This document shows, in pieces, positions 1 through 11,299 of a stretch of 64,000 bases of DNA. Made by a program: the position numbers and the translations under genes. Under the pieces are notes generated by a model. That model did not search any database, was not told the DNA's origin, and saw only the letters and a list, made by a program, of their open reading frames with translations. The DNA is from Heracleum sosnowskyi (lineage: Eukaryota; Streptophyta; Magnoliopsida; Apiales; Apiaceae): contig CM061245.1 of assembly GCA_030848705.1 (NCBI GenBank), forward strand, positions 61,840,006 to 61,904,005, read 5' to 3'. Position 1 is the first letter of the stretch. Every line of letters begins with the position of its first letter.

Positions 1-168
1 CAAAATGGCCCGCTTCGATTTTTCCCCATTTTCCTTGTATAGCTCCCTTTAGAGTTAAACGTAATCGGGCGTCCCCTGGTATCTGCTACGATTCAGGCAC
101 GGACAGCCCCAAATGAACTTTTATGCAATTCTATAAACCCATAGGGTGAAACTACGAGAAAATATCCA
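1..168 (+). repeat. Representative 168-bp monomer (long form, TTGTA type)
   Basis: This is the first complete monomer in the chosen phase. Landmarks in order: a short A-tract (2-5); the variable box 9-12; the CG/CA switch at 16-17; a T5 then C4 tract (19-27); the subtype box 35-39 (TTGTA here); the GCGTCCCC box (69-76); 'cacggacagcccc' (98-110); the T-run with variable base 123 (A here); the 'acccatagggt' dyad (137-147); and an A-rich end (157-165). Position 55 is T in this copy, giving 'gagtt' where nearly all other copies have 'gaggt'. The consensus carries eight CpG sites. Confidence 0.95.
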
Positions 169-335
169 CAAAATGGCCCGCTTTGATTTTTCCCCATTTT
201 CCTTGGATAGCTCCCTTTAGAGGTAAACGTAATCGGGCATCCCTGGTATCTGCTACGATTCAGGCACGGACAGCCTCAAATGAACTTTTCTGCAATTCTA
301 TAAACCCATAGGGTGAAACTACGAGAAAATATCCA
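169..335 (+). repeat. Representative 167-bp monomer (short form, TTGGA type)
   Basis: This is the commonest short subtype. It has TTGGA instead of TTGTA at 35-39 and 'gcatccctgg' instead of 'gcgtcccctgg', so the C-run loses one base and the CpG at 70-71 becomes CA. It also has C at position 123 and 'gggtgaa' at 144-150. These states usually travel together through the first 49 kb, so they define a real subfamily. This subtype is generally flanked by 168-bp monomers, which gives the 335-bp dimer spacing. After 49.9 kb the linkage loosens: TTGGA monomers occur with 'gcgtccctgg' and 'gcgtcccctgg'. Confidence 0.93.
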
Positions 336-380
336 CAAAATGGCCCGCTTCAATTTTTCCCCATTTTCCTTGTATAGCTC

Positions 381-390
381 CCTTTAGAGG
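381..390. other. Short imperfect dyad CCTTTAGAGG (one per monomer)
   Basis: The ten bases 'cctttagagg' pair with themselves as CC, T, T-G wobble and T-A, so this is an imperfect palindrome. It recurs at monomer positions 46-55 in almost every copy; the monomer at 1-168 is an exception. Short dyads are reported to be enriched in centromeric satellites that lack CENP-B boxes, but no function can be assigned here. Confidence 0.4.
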
Positions 391-471
391 TAAACGTAAT
401 CGGGCGTCCCCTGGTATCTGCTACGATTCAGGCACGGACAACCCCAAATGAACTTTTATGCAATTCTATAA

Positions 472-482
472 ACCCATAGGGT
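472..482. other. Short dyad ACCC-ATA-GGGT (one per monomer)
   Basis: 'acccatagggt' has perfect 4-bp arms around a 3-nt ATA spacer at monomer positions 137-147. A recurring variant with A at position 144 ('acccataaggt') shortens the arms, and the 1-nt deletion form 'cataggtg' also breaks them. The site is therefore not invariant, which argues against an essential role in every monomer. Confidence 0.4.
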
Positions 483-1004
483 AAAACTACGAGAAAATAT
501 CCACAAAATGGCCCGCTTCAATTTTTCCCCATTTTCCTTGGATAGCTCCCTTTAGAGGTAAACGTAATCGGGCATCCCTGGTATCTGCTACGATTCAGGC
601 ACGGACAGCCCCAAATGAACTTTTCTGCAATTCTATAAACCCATAGGGTGAAACTACGAGAAAATATCCAAAAAATGGTCGGCTTCAATTTTTCCCCATT
701 TTCCTAGTATAGCTCCCTTTAGAGGTAAACGTAATCGGGTGTCCCCTGGTATCTGCTACGATTCAGGCACGGACAGCCCCAAATGAACTTTTCTGCAATT
801 CTATAAACCCATAAGGTGAAACTACGAGAAAATATCCACAAAATGGCCCGCTTCGATTTTTCCCCATTTTCCTTGTATAGCTCCCTTTAGAGGTAAACGT
901 AATCGGGCGTCCCCTGGTATCTGCTACGATTCAGGCACGGACAGCCCGAAATGAACTTTTCTGCAATTCTATAAACCCATAGGTGAAACTACGAGAAAAT
1001 ATCC

Positions 1005-3690
1005 ACAAAATGGCCCTCTTCGATTTTTCCCCATTTTCTTTGTATAGCTCCCTTTAGAGGTAAACGTAATTGGGCGTCCCCTGGTATCTGCTACGATTCA
1101 GGCACGGACAGCCCCAAATGAACTTTTCTGCAATTCTATAAACCCATAGGGTGAAACTACGAGAAAATATCCACAAAATGGCCCGCTTCAATTTTTCCCC
1201 ATTTTCCTTGTATAGCTCCCTTTAGAGGTAAACGTAATCGGGCGTCCCCTGGTATCTGCTACGATTCAGGCATGGACAGACCCAAATGAACTTTTATGCA
1301 ATTCTATAAACCCATAGGGTAAAACTACGAGAAAATATCCACATAATGGTCCGCTTCAATTTTTCCCCATTTTCCTTGGATAGCTCCCTTTAGAGGTAAA
1401 CGTAATCGGGCATCCCTGGTATCTGCTACGATTCAGGCACGGACAGCCCCAAATGAACTTTTCTGCAATTCTATAAACCCATAGGGTGAAACTACGAGAA
1501 AATATCCACGAAATGATCGGCTTCAATTTTTCCCCATTTTCCTAGTATAGCTCCCTTTAGAGGTAAACGTAATCGGGCGTCCCCTGGTATCTGCTACGAT
1601 TCAGGCACGGACAGCCCCAAATGAACTTTTATGCAATTCTATAAACCCATAGGGTAAAACTACGAGAAAAAATCCACAAAATGGCCCGCTTCAATTTTTC
1701 CCCATTTTCCTTGGATAGCTCCCTTTAGAGGTCAACGTAATCGGGCATCCCTGGTATCTGCTACGATTCAGGCACGGACAGCCCCAAATGAACTTTTCTG
1801 CAATTCTATAAACCCATAGGGTGAAACTACGAGAAAATATCCACAAAATGGCCCCCTTCAATTTTTCCCCATTTTCCTAGTATAGCTCCCTTTAGAGGTA
1901 AACGTAATCGGGCGTCCCCTGGTATCTGCTACGATTCAGGCACGGACAGCCCCAAATGAACTTTTATGCAATTCTATAAACCCATAGGGTAAAACTACGA
2001 GCAAATATCCACAAAATGGCCCGCTTCGATTTTTCCCCATTTTCCTTGTATAGCTCCCTTTAGAGGTAAACGTAATCGGGCGTCCCCTGGTATCTGCTAC
2101 GATTCAGGCACGGACAGCCCCAAATGAACTTTTCTGCAATTCTATAAACCCATAGGGTGAAACTACGAGAAAATATCCACAAAATGGCCCGCTTCAATTT
2201 TTCCCCATTTTCCTTGTATAGCTCCCTTTAGAGGTAAACGTAATCGGGCGTCCCCTGGTATCTGCTACGATTCAGGCACGGACAGCCCCAAATGAACTTT
2301 TATGCAATTCTATAAACCCATAGGGTAAAACTACGAGAAAATATCCACAAAATGGCCCTCTTCGATTTTTCCCCATTTTCCTTGTATAGCTCCCTTTAGA
2401 GGTAAACGTAATTGGGCGTCCCCTGGTATCTGCTACGATTCAGGCACGGACAGCCCCAAATGAACTTTTCTGCAATTCTATAAACCCATAGGGTGAAACT
2501 ACGAGAAAATATCCACAAAATGGCCCGCTTCAATTTTTCCCCATTTTCCTTGTATAGCTCCCTTTAGAGGTAAACGTAATCGGGCGTCCCCTGGTATCTG
2601 CTACGATTCAGGCATGGACAGACCCAAATGAACTTTTATGCAATTCTATAAACCCATAGGGTAAAACTACGAGAAAATATCCACATAATGGCCCGCTTCA
2701 ATTTTTCCCCATTTTCCTTGGATAGCTCCCTTTAGAGGTAAACGTAATCGGGCATCCCTGGTATCTGCTACGATTCAGGCACGGACAGCCCCAAATGAAC
2801 TTTTCTGCAATTCTATAAACCCATAGGGTGAAACTACGAGAAAATATCCACAAAATGATCGGCTTCAATTTTTCCCCATTTTCCTAGTATAGCTCCCTTT
2901 AGAGGTAAACGTAATCGGGCGTCCCCTGGTATCTGCTACGATTCAGGCACGGACAGCCCCAAATGAACTTTTATGCAATTCTATAAACCCATAGGGTAAA
3001 ACTACGAGAAAAAATCCACAAAATGGCCCGCTTCAATTTTTCCCCATTTTCCTTGGATAGCTCCCTTTAGTGGTCAACGTAATCGGGCATCCCTGGTATC
3101 TGCTACGATTCAGGCACGGACAGCCCCAAATGAACTTTTTTGCAATTCTATAAACCCATAGGGTGAAACTACGAGAAAATATCCACAAAATGGCCCCCTT
3201 CAATTTTTCCCCATTTTCCTAGTATAGCTCCCTTTAGAGGTAAACGTAATCGGGCGTCCCCTGGTATCTGCTACGATTCAGGCACGGACAGCCCCAAATG
3301 AACTTTTATGCAATTCTATAAACCCATAGGGTAAAACTACGAGCAAATATCCACAAAATGGCCCGCTTCGATTTTTCCCCATTTTCCTTGTATAGCTCCC
3401 TTTAGAGGTAAACGTAATCGGGCGTCCCCTGGTATCTGCTACGATTCAGGCACGGACAGCCCCAAATGAACTTTTTTGCAATTCGATAAACCCATAGGGT
3501 GAAACTACGAGAAAATATCCACAAAATGGCCCGCTTCAATTTTTCCCCATTTTCCTTGTATAGCTCCCTTTAGAGGTAAACGTAATCGGGCGTCCCCTGG
3601 TATCTGCTACGATTCAGGCACGGACAGCCCCAAATGAACTTTTATGCAATTCTATAAACCCATAGGGTAAAACTACGAGAAAATATCCAC
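1005..3690 (+). repeat. Tandem pair of an 8-monomer unit (1342 bp)
   Basis: Diagnostic variants repeat at exactly 1342 bp. Examples are 'attgggcg' (1071 and 2413), 'catggacagaccc' (1271 and 2613) and 'gagcaaatat' (2001 and 3343). Approximate copies are 1005-2346 and 2347-3690. They differ at several bases, for example 'acataatggt' against 'acataatggc', 'gaggtcaacg' against 'gtggtcaacg', and 'gataaacc' only in the second copy. This unit overlaps the 15-monomer unit described separately, so the duplications are layered. Confidence 0.85.
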
Positions 3691-6591
3691 AAAATGGCCC
3701 GCTTCAATTTTTCCCCATTTTCCTTGGATAGCTCCCTTTAGAGGTAAACGTAATCGGGCATCCCTGGTATCTGCTACGATTCAGGCACGGACAGCCCCAA
3801 ATGAACTTTTCTGCAATTCTATAAACCCATAGGGTGAAACTACGAGAAATTATCCAAAAAATGGTCGGCTTCAATTTTTCCCCATTTTCCTAGTATAGCT
3901 CCCTTTAGAGGTAAACGTAATCGGGTGTCCCCTGGTATCTGCTACGATTCAGGCACGGACAGCCCCAAATGAACTTTTCTGCAATTCTATAAACCCATAA
4001 GGTGAAACTACGAGAAAATATCCACAAAATGGCCCGCTTCGATTTTTCCCCATTTTCCTTGTATAGCTCCCTTTAGAGGTAAACGTAATCGGGCGTCCCC
4101 TGGTATCTGCTACGATTCAGGCACGGACAGCCCCAAATGAACTTTTATGCAATTCTATAAACCCATAGGGTAAAACTACGAGAAAAAATCCACAAAATGG
4201 CCCGCTTCAATTTTTCCCCATTTTCCTTGGATAGCTCCCTTTAGAGGTCAACGTAATCGGGCATCCCTGGTATCTGCTACGATTCAGGCACGGACAGCCC
4301 CAAATGAACTTTTCTGCAATTCTATAAACCCATAGGGTGAAACTACGAGAAAATATCCACAAAATGGCCCCCTTCAATTTTTCCCCATTTTCCTAGTATA
4401 GCTCCCTTTAGAGGTAAACGTAATCGGGCGTCCCCTGGTATCTGCTACGATTCAGGCACGGACAGCCCCAAATGAACTTTTATGCAATTCTATAAACCCA
4501 TAGGGTAAAACTACGAGCAAATATCCACAAAATGGCCCGCTTCGATTTTTCCCCATTTTCCTTGTATAGCTCCCTTTAGAGGTAAACGTAATCGGGCGTC
4601 CCCTGGTATCTGCTACGATTCAGGCACGGACAGCCCCAAATGAACTTTTCTGCAATTCTATAAACCCATAGGGTGAAACTACGAGAAAATATCCACAAAA
4701 TGGCCCGCTTCAATTTTTCCCCATTTTCCTTGTATAGCTCCCTTTAGAGGTAAACGTAATCGGGCGTCCCCTGGTATCTGCTACGATTCAGGCACGGACA
4801 GCCCCAAATGAACTTTTATGCAATTCTATAAACCCATAGGGTAAAACTACGAGAAAATATCCACAAAATGGCCCTCTTCGATTTTTCCCCATTTTCCTTG
4901 TATAGCTCCCTTTAGAGGTAAACGTAATTGGGCGTCCCCTGGTATCTGCTACGATTCAGGCACGGACAGCCCCAAATGAACTTTTCTGCAATTCTATAAA
5001 CCCATAGGGTGAAACTACGAGAAAATATCCACAAAATGGCCCGCTTCAATTTTTCCCCATTTTCCTTGTATAGCTCCCTTTAGAGGTAAACGTAATCGGG
5101 CGTCCCCTGGTATCTGCTACGATTCAGGCATGGACAGACCCAAATGAACTTTTATGCAATTCTATAAACCCATAGGGTAAAACTACGAGAAAATATCCAC
5201 ATAATGGCCCGCTTCAATTTTTCCCCATTTTCCTTGGATAGCTCCCTTTAGAGGTAAACGTAATCGGGCATCCCTGGTATCTGCTACGATTCAGGCACGG
5301 ACAGCCCCAAATGAACTTTTCTGCAATTCTATAAACCCATAGGGTGAAACTACGAGAAAATATCCACAAAATGATCGGCTTCAATTTTTCCCCATTTTCC
5401 TAGTATAGCTCCCTTTAGAGGTAAACGTAATCGGGCGTCCCCTGGTATCTGCTACGATTCAGGCACGGACAGCCCCAAATGAACTTTTATGCAATTCTAT
5501 AAACCCATAGGGTAAAACTACGAGAAAAAATCCACAAAATGGCCCGCTTCAATTTTTCCCCATTTTCCTTGGATAGCTCCCTTTAGTGGTCAACGTAATC
5601 GGGCATCCCTGGTATCTGCTACGATTCAGGCACGGACAGCCCCAAATGAACTTTTTTGCAATTCTATAAACCCATAGGGTGAAACTACGAGAAAATATCC
5701 ACAAAATGGCCCCCTTCAATTTTTCCCCATTTTCCTAGTATAGCTCCCTTTAGAGGTAAACGTAATCGGGCGTCCCCTGGTATCTGCTACGATTCAGGCA
5801 CGGACATCCCCAAATGAACTTTTATGCAATTCTATAAACCCATAGGGTAAAACTACGAGCAAATATCCACAAAATGGCCCGCTTCGATTTTTCCCCATTT
5901 TCCTTGTATAGCTCCCTTTAGAGGTAAACGTAATCGGGCGTCCCCTGGTATCTGCTACGATTCAGGCACGGACAGCCCCAAATGAACTTTTTTGCAATTC
6001 GATAAACCCATAGGGTGAAACTACGAGAAAATATCCACAAAATGGCCCGCTTCAATTTTTCCCCATTTTCCTTGTATAGCTCCCTTTAGAGGTAAACGTA
6101 ATCGGGCGTCCCCTGGTATCTGCTACGATTCAGGCACGGACAGCCCCAAATGAACTTTTATGCAATTCTATAAACCCATAGGGTAAAACTACGAGAAAAT
6201 ATCCACAAAATGGCCCGCTTCAATTTTTCCCCATTTTCCTTGGATAGCTCCCTTTAGAGGTAAACGTAATCGGGCATCCCTAGTATCTGCTACGATTCAG
6301 GCACGGACAGCCCCAAATGAACTTTTCTGCAATTCTATAAACCCATAGGGTGAAACTACGAGAAATTATCCAAAAAATGTTCGGCTTCAATTTTTCCCCA
6401 TTTTCCTAGTATAGCTCCCTTTAGAGGTAAACGTAATCGGGTGTCCCCTGGTATCTGCTACGATTCAGGCACGGACAGCCCCAAATGAACTTTTCTGCAA
6501 TTCTATAAACCCATAAGGTGAAACTACGAGAAAATATCCACAAAATGGCCCGCTTCGATTTTTCCCCATTTTCCTTGTATAGCTCCCTTTA
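1560..6591 (+). repeat. Tandem pair of a 15-monomer higher-order repeat (2516 bp)
   Basis: At a spacing of 2516 bp the variants match closely: 'gagcaaatat' (2001 and 4517; 3343 and 5859), 'catggacagaccc' (2613 and 5129), 'gtggtcaacg' (3071 and 5587), 'attcgataaacc' (3485 and 6001). Approximate copies are 1560-4075 and 4076-6591. The unit contains the 8-monomer repeat plus seven further monomers, so it arose after the 1342-bp duplication. Private differences are few, for example 'aaatggtcgg' near 3860 against 'aaatgttcgg' near 6376. Confidence 0.85.
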
Positions 6592-9500
6592 GAGGTAAAC
6601 GTAATCGGGCGTCCCCTGGTATCTGCTACGATTCAGGCACGGACAGCCCCAAATGAACTTTTCTGCAATTCTATAAACCCATAGGTGAAACTACGAGAAA
6701 ATATCCACAAAATGGCCCTCTTCGATTTTTCCCCATTTTCCTTGTATAGCTCCCTTTAGAGGTAAACGTAATCGGGCGTCCCCTGGTATCTGCTACGATT
6801 CAGGCATGGACAGACCCAAATGAACTTTTATGCAATTCTATAAACCCATAGGGTAAAACTACGAGAAAATATACACATAATGGCCCGCTTCAATTTTTCC
6901 CCATTTTCCTTGGATAGCTCCCTTTAGAGGTAAACGTAATCGGGCATCCTTGGTATCTGCTACGATTCAGGCACGGACAGCCCCAAATGAACTTTTCTGC
7001 AATTCTATAAACCCATAGGGTGAAACTACGAGAAAATATCCACAAAATGATCGGCTTCAATTTTTCCCTATTTTCCTAGTATAGCTCCCTTTAGAGGTAA
7101 ACGTAATCGGGCGTCCCCTGGTATCTGCTACGATTCAGGCACGGACAGCCCCAAATGAACTTTTATGCAATTCTATAAACCCATAGGGTAAAACTACGAG
7201 AAAAAATCCACAAAATGGCCCGCTTCAATTTTTCCCCATTTTCCTTGGATAGCTCCCTTTAGTGGTCAACGTAATCGGGCATCCCTGGTATCTGCTACGA
7301 TTCAGGCACGGACAGCCCCAAATGAACTTTTTTGCAATTCTATAAACCCATAGGGTGAAACTACGAGAAAATATCCACAAAATGGCCCCCTTCAATTTTT
7401 CCCCATTTTCCTAGTATAGCTCCCTTTAGAGGTAAACGTAATCGGGCGTCCCCTGGTATCTGCTACGATTCAGGCACGGACAGCCCCAAATGAACTTTTA
7501 TGCAATTCTATAAACCCATAGGGTAAAACTACGAGCAAATATCCACAAAATGGCCCGCTTTGATTTTTCCCCATTTTCCTTGTATAGCTCCCTTTAGAGG
7601 TAAACGTAATCGGGCGTCCCCTGGTATCTGCTACGATTCAGGCACGGACAGCCCCAAATGAACTTTTCTGCAATTCTATAAACCCATAGGGTGAAACTAC
7701 GAGAAAATATCCACAAAATGGCCCGCTTCAATTTTTCCCCATTTTCCTTGTATAGCTCCCTTTAGAGGTAAACGTAATCGGGCGTCCCCTGGTATCTGCT
7801 ACGATTCAGGCACGGACAGCCCCAAATGAACTTTTATGCAATTCTATAAACCCATAGGGTAAAACTACGAGAAAATATCCACAAAATGGCCCGCTTCAAT
7901 TTTTCCCCATTTTCCTTGGATAGCTCCCTTTAGAGGTAAACGTAATCGGGCATCCCTAGTATCTGCTACGATTCAGGCACGGACAGCCCCAAATGAACTT
8001 TTCTGCAATTCTATAAACCCATAGGGTGAAACTACGAGAAATTATCCAAAAAATGGTCGGCTTCAATTTTTCCCCATTTTCCTAGTATAGCTCCCTTTAG
8101 AGGTAAACGTAATCGGGTGTCCCCTGGTATCTGCTACGATTCAGGCACGGACAGCCCCAAATGAACTTTTCTGCAATTCTATAAACCCATAAGGTGAAAC
8201 TACGAGAAAATATCCACAAAATGGCCCGCTTCGATTTTTCCCCATTTTCCTTGTATAGCTCCCTTTAGAGGTAAACGTAATCGGGCGTCCCCTGGTATCT
8301 GCTACGATTCAGGCACGGACAGCCCCAAATGAACTTTTCTGCAATTCTATAAACCCATAGGTGAAACTACGAGAAAATATCCACAAAATGGCCCTCTTCG
8401 ATTTTTCCCCATTTTCCTTGTATAGCTCCCTTTAGAGGTAAACGTAATCGGGCGTCCCCTGGTATCTGCTACGATTCAGGCATGGACAGACCCAAATGAA
8501 CTTTTATGCAATTCTATAAACCCATAGGGTAAAACTACGAGAAAATATACACATAATGGCCCGCTTCAATTTTTCCCCATTTTCCTTGGATAGCTCCCTT
8601 TAGAGGTAAACGTAATCGGGCATCCCTGGTATCTGCTACGATTCAGGCACGGACAGCCCCAAATGAACTTTTCTGCAATTCTATAAACCCATAGGGTGAA
8701 ACTACGAGAAAATATCCACAAAATGATCGGCTTCAATTTTTCCCTATTTTCCTAGTATAGCTCCCTTTAGAGGTAAACGTAATCGGGCGTCCCCTGGTAT
8801 CTGCTACGATTCAGGCACGGACAGCCCCAAATGAACTTTTATGCAATTCTATAAACCCATAGGGTAAAACTACGAGAAAAAATCCACAAAATGGCCCGCT
8901 TCAATTTTTCCCCATTTTCCTTGGATAGCTCCCTTTAGTGGTCAACGTAATCGGGCATCCCTGGTATCTGCTACGATTCAGGCACGGACAGCCCCAAATG
9001 AACTTTTTTGCAATTCTATAAACCCATAGGGTGAAACTACGAGAAAATATCCACAAAATGGCCCCCTTCAATTTTTCCCCATTTTCCTAGTATAGCTCCC
9101 TTTAGAGGTAAACGTAATCGGGCGTCCCCTGGTATCTGCTACGATTCAGGCACGGACAGCCCCAAATGAACTTTTATGCAATTCTATAAACCCATAGGGT
9201 AAAACTACGAGCAAATATCCACAAAATGGCCCGCTTTGATTTTTCCCCATTTTCCTTGTATAGCTCCCTTTAGAGGTAAACGTAATCGGGCGTCCCCTGG
9301 TATCTGCTACGATTCAGGCACGGACAGCCCCAAATGAACTTTTCTGCAATTCTATAAACCCATAGGGTGAAACTACGAGAAAATATCCACAAAATGGCCC
9401 GCTTCAATTTTTCCCCATTTTCCTTGTATAGCTCCCTTTAGAGGTAAACGTAATCGGGCGTCCCCTGGTATCTGCTACGATTCAGGCACGGACAGCCCCA

Positions 9501-10087
9501 AATGAACTTTTATGCAATTCTATAAACCCATAGGGTAAAACTACGAGAAAATATCCACAAAATGGCCCTCTTCAATTTTTCCCCATTTTCCTTGGATAGC
9601 TCCCTTTAGAGGTAAACGTAATCGGGCATCCCTGGTATCTGCTACGATTCAGGCACGGACAGCCCCAAATGAACTTTTCTGCAATTCTATAAACCCATAG
9701 GGTGAAACTACGAGAAATTATCCAAAAAATGGTCGGCTTCAATTTTTCCCCATTTTCCTAGTATAGCTCCCTTTAGAGGTAAACGTAATCGGGTGTCCCC
9801 TGGTATCTGCTACGATTCAGGCACGGACAGCCCCAAATGAACTTTTCTGCAATTCTATAAACCCATAAGGTGAAACTACGAGAAAATATCCACAAAATGG
9901 CCCGCTTCGATTTTTCCCCATTTTCCTTGTATAGCTCCCTTTAGAGGTAAACGTAATCGGGCGTCCCCTGGTATCTGCTACGATTCAGGCACGGACAGCC
10001 CCAAATGAACTTTTCTGCAATTCTATAAACCCATAGGTGAAACTACGAGAAAATATCCACAAAATGGCCCTCTTCGATTTTTCCCCA
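5060..10087 (+). repeat. Three tandem copies of a 10-monomer higher-order repeat (1676 bp)
   Basis: Markers recur at exactly 1676 bp: 'catggacagaccc' at 5129, 6805, 8481 and 10157; 'gagcaaatat' at 5859, 7535 and 9211; 'gtggtcaacg' at 5587, 7263 and 8939. Approximate copies are 5060-6735, 6736-8411 and 8412-10087, and a partial fourth continues to about 10720. 'catccctagt' is shared by copies one and two but reads 'catccctggt' in copy three. The third copy also carries 'ccctcttcaa' where the others have 'cccgcttcaa'. The first copy overlaps the end of the 15-monomer unit, so it was seeded from it. Confidence 0.87.
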
Positions 10088-11299
10088 TTTTCCTTGTATA
10101 GCTCCCTTTAGAGGTAAACGTAATCGGGCGTCCCCTGGTATCTGCTACGATTCAGGCATGGACAGACCCAAATGAACTTTTATGCAATTCTATAAACCCA
10201 TAGGGTAAAACTACGAGAAAATATCCACATAATGGCCCGCTTCAATTTTTCCCCATTTTCCTTGGATAGCTCCCTTTAGAGGTAAACGTAATCGGGCATC
10301 CCTGGTATCTGCTACGATTCAGGCACGGACAGCCCCAAATGAACTTTTCTGCAATTCTATAAACCCATAGGGTGAAACTACGAGAAAATATCCACAAAAT
10401 GGTCGGCTTCAATTTTTCCCCATTTTCCTAGTATAGCTCCCTTTAGAGGTAAACATAATCGGGCGTCCCCTGGTATCTGCTACGATTCAGGCACGGACAG
10501 CCCCAAATGAACTTTTATGCAATTCTATAAACCCATAGGGTAAAACTACGAGAAAAAAAATCCACAAAATGGCCCGCTTCAATTTTTCCCCATTTTCCTT
10601 GGATAGCTCCCTTTAGAGGTCAACGTAATCGGGCATCCCTGGTATCTGCTACGATTCAGGCACGGACAGCCCCAAATGAACTTTTCTGCAATTCTATAAA
10701 CCCATAGGGTGAAACTACGAGAAATTATCCAAAAAATGGTCGGCTTCAATTTTTCCCCATTTTCCTAGTATAGCTCCCTTTAGAGGTAAACGTAATCGGG
10801 TGTCCCCTGGTATCTGCTACGATTCAGGCACGGACAGCCCCAAATGAACTTTTCTGCAATTCTATAAACCCATAAGGTGAAACTACGAGAAAATATCCAC
10901 AAAATGGCCCGCTTCGATTTTTCCCCATTTTCCTTGTATAGCTCCCTTTAGAGGTAAACGTAATCGGGCGTCCCCTGGTATCTGCTACGATTCAGGCACG
11001 GACAGCCCCAAATGAACTTTTCTGCAATTCTATAAACCCATAGGTTGAAACTACGAGAAAATATCCACAAAATGGTCGGCTTCAATTTTTCCCCATTTTC
11101 CTAGTATAGCTCCCTTTAGAGGTAAACGTAATCGGGTGTCCCCTGGTATCTGCTACGATTCAGGCACGGACAGCCCCAAATGAACTTTTCTGCAATTCTA
11201 TAAACCCATAAGCTGAAACTACGAGAAAATATCCACAAAATGGCCCGCTTCGATTTTTCCCCATTTTCCTTGTATAGCTCCCTTTAGAGGTAAACGTAA
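10088..11299 (+). repeat. Partial 10-monomer copy followed by irregular monomers
   Basis: The first part to about 10720 continues the 1676-bp periodicity, then diverges. It holds an A8 run at 10543-10550, where the corresponding monomers have A6, so this is a private 2-nt expansion. A 'gtcaacg' monomer lies near 10620. Monomers of the 'ataaggtgaa' class follow, including a private 'ataagctgaa' near 11209. No gene or foreign sequence is present. Confidence 0.75.
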
